A stretch of DNA of 64,000 nucleotides from Membranipora membranacea. Its lineage: Eukaryota; Bryozoa; Gymnolaemata; Cheilostomatida; Membraniporidae. Below the pieces are notes generated by a model, which was not told the origin of the DNA, did no database searches, and worked only from the letters and a program-made list of their open reading frames with translations. Both the position numbers and the translations under genes were made by a program. This document shows, piece after piece, positions 10,347-21,044 of the stretch. The stretch's first letter is position 1, and each line of letters opens with the position of its first letter. The stretch covers positions 19,282,001 through 19,346,000 of the forward strand of contig OU612072.1 of assembly GCA_914767715.1 (NCBI GenBank), written 5' to 3'.

Positions 10347-13016
10347 AAGGAAATCTATTTTTTAATTTGGTCGTAAAAAAAACCAAGGGTCCCCCCTTTG
10401 TTACTTTTTTTAATTTTAAACTCGCTCTAATTCCTGTTCTATTTATCGTAGGATCTTGATATTCGGGATTTAGAATGAGGCTAATGAGGCCATCAGCTGG
10501 TGAGAGTTTGAAATAATTCCGATGGCTATTTCAAATTTGAGCCTGCCGTATGGCATGTTTTTTTATGACAAAAGTGGCCCTCGTTAAAAACGTTGTTGGC
10601 GCCAAACTAAGAGGAGCAGTCCCGAACGGGTTTCAGTTTCAAAGTCAGCATGAAATTGGCTGCGTTATAGAGTAGGTTAGAAGGAAATCTATTTTTTAAA
10701 CTGGCCGTAAAAAAAACCAAGGGTCCCCCCTCTGATACTTTTTTAAATTTTAAATTCGTTCTAATTCCTGTTCTATGTATCGTAGGATCTTGATATTCGG
10801 GATTTTGAATGACGCCAATGAGGCAATCAGCTAGTCAGAGTTTGAAAGAATTCCGATGGCTATTTCAAAGTTGAGCCTGCCGTTTGGCATGTTTTTTTAT
10901 GACAAAAGTGGCCCTCGTTAAAAACGTTGCTGACGCCAAACTAAGAGGAGCAGTCCCGAACGGGTTTCAGTTTCAAAGTCAGCATGAAATTGGCTGCGTT
11001 ATAGAGTAGGTTAGAAGGAAATCTATTTTTTAAACTGGCCGTAAAAAAAATCAAGGGTCCCCCCTCTGATACTTTTTTAAATTTTAAATTCGTTCTAATT
11101 CCTGTTCTATGTATCGTAGGATCTTGATATTCGGGATTTTGAATGAGGCCAATGAGGCCATCAGCTGGTCAGAGTTTGAAAGAATTCCGATGGCTATTTC
11201 AAATTTGAGCCTGTTGTTTGGCATGTTTTTTATGACAAAAATAACACTCGTTAAAAACGTTGCTGACGCCAAACTAAGAGGAGCAGTCCCGAACGGGTTT
11301 CAGTTTCAAAGTCAGCATGAAATTGCCTACGTTATAGAGTAGGTTAGAAGGAAATCTATTTTTTAAACTGGCCGTAAAAAAAACCAAGGGTCCCCCCTTT
11401 GTTACTTTTTAAAATTTTAAACCCGCTCTAATTCCTGTTCTATTTATTGTAGGATCTTGATATTCGGGATTTTGAATGAGGCCAATGAGGCCATCAGGTG
11501 GTCAGAGTTTGAAAGAATTCCGATGGCTATTTCAAATTTGAGCCTGCTGTTTGGCATGTTTTTTTATGACAAAAATAACACTCGTTAAAAACGTTGCTGA
11601 CGCCAAACTAAGAGGAGCAGTCCCGAACGGGTTTCAGTTTCAAAGTCAGCATGAAATTGCCTACGTTATAGAGTAGGTTAGAAGGAAATCTATTTTTTAA
11701 ACTGGCCGTAAAAAAAACCAAGTGTCCCCCCCTTTGTTACTTTTTTTAATTTTAAACATGCTCTTATTCCTGTTCTATTTATCGTAGGATCTTGATATTT
11801 GGGATTTTGAATGAGGCCAATGAGGCCATCAGCTGGTCAGAGGTTGAAAGATTTCCGGTGGCTACTTCAAATTTGAGCCTGCCGTTTTGCATGTTTTTTT
11901 ATGACAAAAGTGGCCCTCGTTAAAAATGTTGCTGACGTCAAACTAAGAGGAGCAGTCCCAGACAGGTTTCAGTTTCAAAGTCAGCATGAAATTGCCTACG
12001 TTATAGAGTAGGTTAGAAGGAAATCTATTTTTTAAACTGGCCGTAACTAAACCAAGGGTCCCCCCTTTGGTACTTTTTTTAATTTTAACCTCGCTCTAAT
12101 TCCTGTTCTATTTATCGTAGGATCTTGATATTCGGGATTTTGAATGAGGCCAATGAGGCCATCAGCTGGTGAGAGTTTGAAAGAATTCCGATGGCTATTT
12201 CAAATTTGAGCCTGCCGTATGGCATGTTTTTTTATGACAAAAGTGGCCCTCGTTAAAAACGTTGTTGACGCCAAACTAAGAGGAGCAGTCCCGAACGGGT
12301 TTCAGTTTCAAAGTCAGCATGAAATTGCCTACGTTATAGAGTAGGTTAGAAGGAAATCTGTTTTTTAAACTGGCCGTAAAAAAACCATGGGTCCCCCACT
12401 GTTACTTTTTAAAAATTTTAAATTCGTTCTAATTCCTGTTCTATTTATCGTAGGATCTTGCTATTTGGGAATTTGAATGAGGCCAATGAGGCCATCAGCT
12501 GGTCAGAGTTTCATAGAATTCCGATGGCTCATTTAAATTTGAGCCTGCCGTTTGGCATGTTTTTTTGTGACAAAAGTGGCCCTCGTTAAAAACGTTGCTG
12601 ACGCTAAACTAAGAGGAGCAGTCCCGAACGGGTTTCAGTTTCAAAGTCAGCATGAAATTGCCTACGTTATAGAGCAGGTTAGAAGGAAATCTATTTTTTA
12701 AACTGGCCGTAAAAAAAACCAAGGGTCCCCCCTCTGTTACTCTTTTAAATTTCAAACTCGCTCTAATTCCTGTTCTATATATCGTAGGATCTTGATATTC
12801 GGGATTTTGAATGAGGCCGATGAGGCCATCAGCTGGTCAGAGGTTGAAAAATTTTCGATGGCTATTTCAAATTTGAGCCTGCCGTTTTGCATGTTTTTTT
12901 ATGACAAAAGTGGCCATCGTTAAAAATGTTGCTGACGTCAAACTAAGAGGAGCAGTCCCAGACGGGTTTCAGTTTCAAAGTCAGCATGAAATTGCCTACG
13001 TTATAGAGTAGGTTAG
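10347..13016 (+). repeat. HOR-A copy 4, 8-mer ending at a junction
   Basis: Monomers start at 10347, 10681, 11015, 11348, 11682, 12017, 12350 and 12683 and read A2, A3/A4 hybrid, A5, A6, A7, A8, A9, A10. From A2 to A8 the spacing to copy 3 is 2,336 bp. The A9 copy has private changes (ACCATGGG, TTTCATAGAATTCC, a G inside TTTTTTTGTGAC). The A10 copy changes near its 3' end to TGACGTCA and CCCAGACGGG, unlike A10 in copies 1 and 2, which marks the edge of region A. Confidence 0.88.
10681..11014 (+). repeat. Hybrid monomer A3/A4
   Basis: It carries the A3 mark CCAAGGG (C at 10717) and the A4 mark CCCGAACGGG (G at 10958). A3 and A4 otherwise look the same, so the switch can be placed only between 10717 and 10958. 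It deletes one monomer by a different event from the clean loss of A4 in copy 3. Confidence 0.75.
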
Positions 13017-14687
13017 AAGGAAATCTATTTTTTAAACTGGCCGTAAATAAAACCAAGGGTCCCCCCTTTGTTACTTTTTTAAAATTTTAAACTCGCTCTA
13101 ATTCCTGTTTTATTTATCGTAGGATCTTGATATTCGGGATTTTGAATGAGGCCAATGAGGCCATCAGCTGGTCAGAGTTTGAAAGAATTCCAGTGGCTAT
13201 TTCAAATTTGAGCCTGCCGTTTGGCATGTTTTTTTATGACAAAAGTGGCCCTCGTTTAAAACGTTGCTGACGCCAAACTAAGAGGAGCAGTCCCGAACGG
13301 GTTTCAGTTTCAAAGTCAGCATGAAATTGGCTGCGTTATAGAGTAGGTTAGAAGGAAATCTATTTTTTAAACTGGCCGTAAAAAAAACCAAGGGTCCCCC
13401 TCTGATACTTTTTTAAGTTTTAAATTCGTTCTAATTCCTGTTCTATGTATCGTAGGATCTTGATATTCGGGATTTTGAATGAGGCCAATGAGGCCATCAG
13501 CTGGTCAGAGTTTGAAAGAATTCCGATGGCTATTTCAAATTCGAGCCTGCCGTTTGGCATGTTTTTTTATGACAAAAGTGGCCCTCGTTGAAAACGTTGC
13601 TGACGCCAAACTAAGAGGCGCAGTCCCAAACGGGTTTCAGTTTCAAAGTCAGCATGAAATTGCCTACGTTATAGAGTAGGTTAGAAGGAAAACTATTTTT
13701 TAAACTAGCCGTAAAAAAACCAAGGGTCCCCCCTTTGTTACTTTTTTTAATTTTACACTCGCTCTAATTCCTGTTCTATTTATCGTAGGATCTTGATATT
13801 CGGGATTTAGAATGAGGCCAATGAGGCCATCAGGTGGTCAGAGTTTGAAAGAATTCCGATGGCTATTTCAAATTTGAGCCTGCCGTTTGGCATGTTTTTT
13901 TATGACAAAAGTGGCCCTCGTTAAAAACGTTGTTGGCGCCAAACTAAGAGGACCAGTCCCAAACGGGTTTCAGTTTCAAAGTCAGCATGAAATTGCCTAC
14001 GTTATAGAGTAGGTTAGAAGGAAATCTGTTTTTTAAACTGGCCGTAAAAAAACCAAGGGTCCCCCCACTGTTACTTTTTAAAAATTTTAAATTCGTTCTA
14101 ATTCCTGTTCTATTTATCGTAGGATCTTGCTATTTGGGAATTTGAATGAGGCCAATGAGGCCATCAGCTGGTCAGAGTTTGATAGAATTCCGATGGCTCA
14201 TTTAAATTTGAGCCTGCCGTTTGGCATGTTTTTTTATGACAAAAGTGGCCCTCGTTAAAAACGTGGCTGACGCTAAACTAAGAGGAGCAGTCCCGAACGG
14301 GTTTCAGTTTCAAAGTCAGCATGAAATTGCCTACGTTATAGAGTAGGTTAGAAGGAAATCTATTTTTTAAACTGGCCGTAAAAAAAAACCAAGGGTCCCC
14401 CCTCTGTTACTTATTTAAATTTTAAACTCGCTCTAATTCCTGTTCTATTTATCGTAGGATCTTGATATTCGGGATTTTGAATGAGGCCAATTAGGCCATC
14501 TGCTGGTCCCGAGTTTTAAAGAATTCCGATGGCTATTTCAAATTTGAGCCTGCCGTATGGCATGTTTTTTTATGACAAAAGTGGCCCTCGTTAAAAACGT
14601 TGTTGGCGCCAAACTAAGAGGACCAGTCCCGAACGGGTTTCAGTTTCAAAGTCAGCATGAAATTGGCTGCGTTATAGAGTAGGTTAG
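13017..14687 (+). repeat. Five transition monomers between HOR-A and region B
   Basis: Starts: 13017, 13352, 13685, 14018 and 14352. The first (GTAAATAAAACC, CCAGTGGCT) resembles the monomer at 31409. The second has the ATTCGAGCC and GTTGAAAACG marks of the 337-bp type without its AT insertion. The last three form a module (AAGGAAAACT with ACTAGCCG; an A9-like monomer; a monomer with CAATTAGGCCATCTGC) that returns at 32743-33744 and 59483-60484. The A9-like monomer is the clearest type shared by regions A and B. Confidence 0.85.
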
Positions 14688-15024
14688 AAGGAAATCTATT
14701 TTTTAAACTGGCCGTAAAAAAAACCAAGGGTCCCCCCTCTGATACTTTTTTAAAATATTTTAAATTCGTTCTAATTCCTGTTCTATGTATCGTAGGATCT
14801 TGATATTCGGGATTTTGAATGAGGCCAATGAGGCCATCAGCTGGTCAGAGTTTGAAAGAATTCCGATGGCTATTTCAAATTCGAGCCTGCCGTTTGGCAT
14901 GTTTTTTTATGACAAAAGTGGCCCTCGTTGAAAACGTTGCTGACGCCAAACTAAGAGGCGCAGTCCCAAACGGGTTTCAGTTTCAAAGTCAGCATGAAAT
15001 TGCCTACGTTATAGAGTAGGTTAG
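14688..15024 (+). repeat. 337-bp monomer type with AT palindrome (first full copy)
   Basis: A perfect 16-bp palindrome of A and T (TTTAAAATATTTTAAA) lies at 14749-14764, where other monomers have a shorter AT run. Twelve monomers carry it, starting at 14688, 17367, 22045, 24385, 28062, 30067, 31072, 39759, 45773, 55800, 58478 and 62824, and all are 337 bp. They also share ATTCGAGCC. Three of them (31072, 39759, 45773) have GTAAAAAACG, TGACGTCA and CAGCTTCAAAG instead of GTTGAAAACG and AGGCGCAG. The type is a useful landmark for HOR boundaries. A binding role for the palindrome is not supported. Confidence 0.88.
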
Positions 15025-17366
15025 AAGGAAATCTATTTTTTAAACTGGCCGTAAAAAAAACCAAGGGTCCCCCTCTGATACTCTTTTAAATTTTAAATTC
15101 GTTCTAATTCCTGTTCTATGTATCGTAGGATCTTGATATTCGGGATTTTGAATGAGGCCAATGAGGCCATCAGCTGGTCAGAGTTTAAAAAGAATTCCGA
15201 TGGCTATTTTAAATTTGAGCCTGCTGCTTGGCATGTTTTTTTATGACAAAAGTTGCCCTCGTAAAAAACGTTGCTGACGCCAAACTAAGAGGAGCAGTCC
15301 CAAACGGGTTTCAGTTTCAAAGTCAGCATGAAATTGCCTACGTTATAGAGTAGGTTAGAAGGAAATCTATTTTTTAAACTGGCCGTAAGAAAAACCAATG
15401 GTCCCCCCTTTGTTACTTTTTTTAATTTTACACTCGCTCTAATTCCTGTTCTATTTATCGTAGGATCATGATATTCGGGATTTAGAATGAGGCCAATGAG
15501 GCCATCAGCTGGTCAGAGTTTGAAAGAATTCCGATGGCTATTTAAAACTTGAGCCTGCTGTTTGGCATGTTTTTTTATGACAAAAGTAGCACTCGTTAAA
15601 AACATTGCTGACGCCAAACTAAGAGGAGCAGTCCCGAACGGGTTTCAGTTTTAAAGTCAGCATGAAATTGCGTACGTTATAGAGTAGGTTAGAAGGAAAT
15701 CTATTTTTTAATCTGGTCGTAAAAAAAACCAAGGGTCCCCCCTTTGTTACTTTTTTTAATTTTAAACTCGCTCTAATTCCTGTTCTATTAATCGTAGGAT
15801 CTTGATATTCGGGATTTAGAATGAGGCCAATGAGGCCATCAGCTGGTCAGAGTTTGAAAGAATTCCGATGGCTATTTCAAATTTGAGCCTGCCGTATGGC
15901 ATGTTTTTTTTATGACAAAAGTGGCCCTCGTTAAAAACGTTATTGACGCCAAACTAAGAGGAGCAGTCCCGAACGGGTTTCAGTTTCAGTGTCAGCATGA
16001 AATTGCCTACGTTATAGAGTAGGTTAGAAGGAAATGTATTTTTTAAACTGGCCGTAAAAAAAAACCAAGGGTCCCCCCTCTGTTACTTATTTAAATTTTA
16101 AACTCGCTCTAATTCCTGTTCTATTTATCGTAGGATCTTGATATTCGGGATTTTGAATGAGGCCAATGAGGCCATCAGCTGGTCCCGAGTTTTAAAGAAT
16201 TCCGATGGCTATTTCAAATTTGAGCCTGCCGTATGGCATGTTTTTTTATGACAAAAGTGGCCCTCGTTAAAAACGTTGTTGGCGCCAAACTAAGAGGACC
16301 AGTCCCGAACGGGTTTCAGTTTCAAAGTCAGCATGAAATTGGCTGCGTTATAGAGTAGGTTAGAAGGAAATCTAGTTTTTAAACTGGCCGTAAAAAAAAC
16401 CAAGGGTCCCCCCTCTGTTACTTTTTTAAATTTTAAACTCGCTCTAATTCCTGTTCTATTTATCGTAGGATCTTGATATTCGGGATTTAGAATGAGGCCA
16501 ATGAGGCCATCAGCTGGTGAGAGTTTGAAAGAATTCCGATGGCTATTTCAAATTTGAGCCTGCCGTATGGCATGTTTTTTTATGACAAAAGTGGCCCTCG
16601 TTAAAAACGTTGTTGACGCCAAACTAAGAGGAGCAGTCCCGAACGGGTTTCAGTTTCAGTGTCAGCATGAAATTGCCTACGTTATAGAGTAGGTTAGAAG
16701 GAAATGTATTTTTTAAACTGGCCGTAAAAAAAACCAAGGGTCCCCCCTCTGTTACTTATTCAAATTTTAAACTCGCTCTAATTCCTGTTCTATTTATCGT
16801 AGGATCTTGATATTCGGGATTTTGAATGAGGCCAATGAGGCCATCAGCTGGTCCCGAGTTTTAAAGAATTCCGATGGCTATTTCAAATTTGAGCCTGCCG
16901 TATGGCATGTTTTTTTATGACAAAAGTGGCCCTCGTTAAAAACGTTGCTGACGCCAAACTAAGAGGAGCAGTCCCAAACGGGTTTCAGTTTCAAAGTCAG
17001 CATGAAATTGCCTACGTTATAGAGTAGGTTAGAAGGAAATCTATTTTTTAAACTGGCCGTAAAAAAAACCAATGGTCCCCCCTTTGTTACTTTTTTTAAT
17101 TTTACACTCGCTCTAATTCCTGTTCTATTTATCGTAGGATCTTCATATTCGGGATTTAGAATGAGGCCAATGAGGCCATCAGCTGGTCAGAGTTTGAAAG
17201 AATTCCGATGGCTATTCAAAACTTGAGCCTGCCGTATGGCATGTTTTTTTATGACAAAAGTGGCCCTCGTTAAAAACGTTGTTGGCGCCAAACTAAGAGG
17301 ACCAGTCCCGAACGGGTTTCAGTTTCAAAGTCAGCATGAAATTGGCTGCGTTATAGAGTAGGTAAG
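14688..17366 (+). repeat. 8-mer HOR (2,679 bp), copy near the left
   Basis: Starts: 14688, 15025, 15359, 15693, 16028, 16364, 16698 and 17033. The next monomer, 17367, is again the 337-bp AT-palindrome type that opens the block. The marks in order are AAAATATTTT; GAGTTTAAAAAGAATTCC; GTAAGAAAAACCAATGG with ATCATGATATT; TTAATCTGGTCG with CTATTAATCG; ACTTATTTAAA with GGTCCCGAG; GTGAGAG with CAGTGTCAG; ACTTATTCAAA; ATCTTCATATT. The block returns almost unchanged at 55800-58477. Confidence 0.9.
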
Positions 17367-18706
17367 AAGGAAATCTATTTTTTAAACTGGCCGTAAAAAA
17401 AACCAAGGGTCCCCCCTCTGATACTTTTTTAAAATATTTTAAATTCGTTCTAATTCCTGTTCTATGTATCGTAGGATCTTGATATTCGGGATTTTGAATG
17501 AGGCCAATGAGGCCATCAGCTGGTCAGAGTTTGAAAGAATTCCGATGGCTATTTCAAATTCGAGCCTGCCGTTTGGCATGTTTTTTTATGACAAAAGTGG
17601 CCCTCGTTGAAAACGTTGCTGACGCCAAACTAAGAGGCGCAGTCCCAAACGGGTTTCAGTTTCAAAGTCAGCATGAAATTGCCTACGTTATAGAGTAGGT
17701 TAGAAGGAAATCTATTTTTTAAACTGGCCGTAAAAAAAACCAAGGGTCCCCCTCTGATACTCTTTTAAATTTTAAATTCGTTCTAATTCCTGTTCTATGT
17801 ATCGTAGGATCTTGATATTCGGGATTTTGAATGAGGCCAATGAGGCCATCAGCTGGTCAGAGTTTGAAAGAATTCCGATGGCTATTTAAAACTTGAGCCT
17901 GCTGTTTGGCATGTTTTTTTATGACAAAAGTAGCACTCGTTAAAAACATTGCTGACGCCAAACTAAGAGGAGCAGTCCCGAACGGGTTTCAGTTTTAAAG
18001 TCAGCATGAAATTGCCTACGTTATAGAGTAGGTTAGAAGGAAATCTATTTTTTAATCTGGTCGTAAAAAAAACCAAGGGTCCCCCCTTTGTTACTTTTTT
18101 TAATTTTAAACTCGCTCTAATTCCTGTTCTATTAATCGTAGGATCTTGATATTCGGGATTTAGAATGAGGCCAATGAGGCCATCAGCTGGTCAGAGTTTG
18201 AAAGAATTCCGATGGCTATTTCAAATTTGAGCCTGCCGTATGGCATGTTTTTTTTATGACAAAAGTGGCCCTCGTTAAAAACGTTATTGACGCCAAACTA
18301 AGAGGAGCAGTCCCGAACGGGTTTCAGTTTCAGTGTCAGCATGAAATTGCCTACGTTATAGAGTAGGTTAGAAGGAAATGTATTTTTTAAACTGGCCGTA
18401 AAAAAAACCAAGGGTCCCCCCTCTGTTACTTATTTAAATTTTAAACTCGCTCTAATTCCTGTTCTATTTATCGTAGGATCTTGATATTCGGGATTTTGAA
18501 TGAGGCCAATGAGGCCATCAGCTGGTCCCGAGTTTTAAAGAATTCCGATGGCTATTTCAAATTTGAGCCTGCCGTATGGCATGTTTTTTTATGACAAAAG
18601 TGGCCCTCGTTAAAAACGTTGTTGGCGCCAAACTAAGAGGACCAGTCCCGAACGGGTTTCAGTTTCAAAGTCAGTATGAAATTGGCTGCGTTATAGAGTA
18701 GGTTAG
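17367..18706 (+). repeat. Shortened second 8-mer copy (four monomers)
   Basis: Starts: 17367, 17704, 18037 and 18372. They correspond to monomers 1, 2/3 hybrid, 4 and 5 of the preceding 8-mer. The copy stops there and the 7-mer block begins. Confidence 0.85.
17704..18036 (+). repeat. Hybrid monomer (15025 type / 15359 type)
   Basis: The 5' part has CCCCCTCTGATACTC and GGATTTTG, as at 15025. The 3' part has TTTGAAAG, TTTAAAACTTGAGCCTGCTG and GTAGCACTCG, as at 15359. The switch lies between about 17829 and 17866, across the 9-bp duplication and SfiI-type site. Confidence 0.85.
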
Positions 18707-21044
18707 AAGGAAATCTATTTTTTAAACTGGCCGTAAAAAAAACCAAGGGTCCCCCTCTGATACTTTTTTAAATTTTAAATTCGTTCTAATTCCTGTTCTA
18801 TGTATCGTAGGATCTTGATATTCGGGATTTTGAATGAGGCCAATGAGGCCATCAGCTGGTCAGAGGTTGAAAGATTTCCGATGGCTATTTCAAATTTGAG
18901 CCTGCCGTATGGCATGTTTTTTTATGACAAAAGTGGCCCTTTTTTAAAACGTTGTTGGCGCCAAACTAAGAGGAGCAGTCCCGAACGGGTTTCAGTTTCA
19001 AAGTTAGCATGAAATTGGCTGCGTTATAGAGTAGGTTAGAAGGAAATCTATTTTTTAAACTGGCCGTAAAAAAAACCAAGGGTCCCCCTCTGATACTTTT
19101 TTAAATTTTAAATTCGTTCTAATTCCTGTTCTATGTATCGTAGGATCTTGATATTCGGGATTTTGAATGAGGCCAATGAGGCCATCAGCTGGTCAGAGTT
19201 TGAAAGAATTCCGATGGCTATTTCAAATTTGAGCCTGCCGTATGGCATGTTTTTTAATGACAAAAGTGGCCCTTTTTTAAAACGTTGTTGGCGCCAAACT
19301 AAGAGGAGCAGTCCCGAACGGGTTTCAGTTTCAAAGTTAGCATGAAATTGGCTGCGTTATAGAGTAGGTTAGAAGGAAATCTATTTTTTAAACTGGCCGT
19401 AAAAAAAACCAAGGGTCCCCCCTCTGTTACTTTTTTAAATTTTAAATTCGTTCTAATTCCCGTTCTATGTATCGTAGGATCTTGATATTCGGGATTTTGA
19501 ATGAGGCCAATGAGGCCGTCAGCTGGTCAGAGTTTGAAAGAATTCCGATGGCTATTTCAAATTTGAGCCCACCGTTTGGCATGTTTTTTTATGAGAAAAG
19601 TGGCCCTCGTTAAAAACGTTGCTGACGCCAAACTAAGAGGAGCAGTCCCAAACGGGTTTCAGTTTCTAAGTCAGCATGAAATTGCCTACGTTATAGAGTA
19701 GGTTAGAAGGAAATCTATTTTTTAAACTGGCCGTAAAAAAAACCAAGGGTCCCCCATCTGTTACTTTTTTAAATTTTAAATTCGTTCTAATTCCTGTTCT
19801 ATGTATCGTAGGATCTTGATATTCGGGATTTTGAATGAGGCCAATGAGGCCATCAGCTGGTCAGAGTTTGAAAGAATTCCGATGGCTATTTTAAATTTGA
19901 GCCTGCTGCTTGGCATGTTTTTTTATGACAAAAGTCGCCCTCGTAAAAGACGTTGCTGACGCCAAACTAAGAGGAGCAGTCCCAAACGGGTTTCAGTTTC
20001 AAAGTCAGCATGAAATTGCCTACGTTATAGAGTAGGTTAGAAGGAAATCTATTTTTTAAACTGGCCGTAAGAAAAACCAATGGTCCCCCCTTTGTTACTT
20101 TTTTTAATTTTACACTCGCTCTAATTCCTGTTCTATTTATCGTAGGATCATGATATTCGGGATTTAGAATGAGGCCAATGAGGCCATCAGCTGGTCAGAG
20201 TTTGAAAGAATTCCGATGGCTATTTAAAACTTGAGCCTGCTGTTTGGCATGTTTTTTTATGACAAAAGTAGCACTCGTTAAAAACATTGCTGACGCCAAA
20301 CTAAGAGGAGCAGTCCCGAACGGGTTTCAGTTTTAAAGTCAGCATGAAATTGCCTACGTTATAGAGTAGGTTAGAAGGAAATCTATTTTTTAATCTGGTC
20401 GTAAAAAAAACCAAGGGTCCCCCCTTTGTTACTTTTTTTAATTTTAAACTCGCTCTAATTCCTGTTCTATTAATCGTAGGATCTTGATATTCGGGATTTA
20501 GAATGAGGCCAATGAGGCCATCAGCTGGTCAGAGTTTGAAAGAATTCCGATGGCTATTTCAAATTTGAGCCTGCCGTATGGCATGTTTTTTTTATGACAA
20601 AAGTGGCCCTCGTTAAAAACGTTATTGACGCCAAACTAAGAGGAGCAGTCCCGAACGGGTTTCAGTTTCAGTGTCAGCATGAAATTGCCTACGTTATAGA
20701 GTAGGTTAGAAGGAAATGTATTTTTTAAACTGGCCGTAAAAAAAACCAAGGGTCCCCCCTCTGTTACTTATTTAAATTTTAAACTCGCTCTAATTCCTGT
20801 TCTATTTATCGTAGGATCTTGATATTCGGGATTTTGAATGAGGCCAATGAGGCCATCAGCTGGTCCCGAGTTTTAAAGAATTCCGATGGCTATTTCAAAT
20901 TTGAGCCTGCCGTATGGCATGTTTTTTTATGACAAAAGTGGCCCTCGTTAAAAACGTTGTTGGCGCCAAACTAAGAGGACCAGTCCCGAACGGGTTTCAG
21001 TTTCAAAGTCAGTATGAAATTGGCTGCGTTATAGAGTAGGTTAG
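18707..21044 (+). repeat. 7-mer HOR, copy B0 (2,338 bp)
   Basis: Starts: 18707, 19040, 19373, 19707, 20041, 20375 and 20710. The first two are close sisters (both with CCCTTTTTTAAAACG and AAAGTTAGCATG). The third has GGCCGTCAGC, GAGCCCACCG and TATGAGAAAAG. The fourth has CCCCCATCTG. The last three match 15359, 15693 and 16028. The monomer at 21045 restarts the unit. Its 3' half differs in composition from copies B1 and B2. Confidence 0.87.
20041..20374 (+). repeat. Reference monomer, internal anatomy
   Basis: This 334-bp copy illustrates the monomer; GC by hand count is 129/334 (38.6%). In order it has: an A run after GGCCGTA; a C6 run at 20085-20090; a T-rich/AT-rich stretch to about 20112; a tandem 9-bp duplication AATGAGGCC x2 at 20168-20185, which creates an SfiI-type site (GGCC-5-GGCC) at 20173-20185; CAGCTG (PvuII) at 20188-20193; GAATTC (EcoRI) at 20208-20213; a T7 run at 20252-20258; and a small dyad CCCG-AA-CGGG at 20315-20324. 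SfiI-, PvuII- and EcoRI-type sites occur in most other monomers, so these enzymes should give ~334-bp ladders. The two 167-bp halves show no clear similarity, so I see no dimer origin. Confidence 0.9.

Noticed and set aside
13479-13679. Recurrent 66-codon plus-strand frame (also at 14819, 17498, 22176, 24516, 28193, 30198, 31203, 39890, 45904, 53587, 55931, 58609, 62955)
   Set aside because: It recurs because one monomer class lacks the stops present in others. The monomer length is not kept as a multiple of three, and T7/T8 and A-run changes disrupt the frame freely elsewhere.
20173-20194. Hammerhead ribozyme, suggested by CTGATGGCC on the minus strand beside a GGCC hairpin
   Set aside because: The conserved CUGANGA core is not met (CTGATGG) and no GAAA domain follows the hairpin at the expected place.
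20041-20374. tRNA-derived or Pol III-transcribed repeat
   Set aside because: No A box/B box pair at proper spacing. GGGTTTCAGTTTC is only loosely B-box-like, and T runs that would stop Pol III occur throughout.
20041-20374. Dimer of two ~167-bp units
   Set aside because: The two halves of the monomer show no convincing similarity by eye, so the near 2 x 167 length may be coincidence or nucleosomal rather than a duplication.
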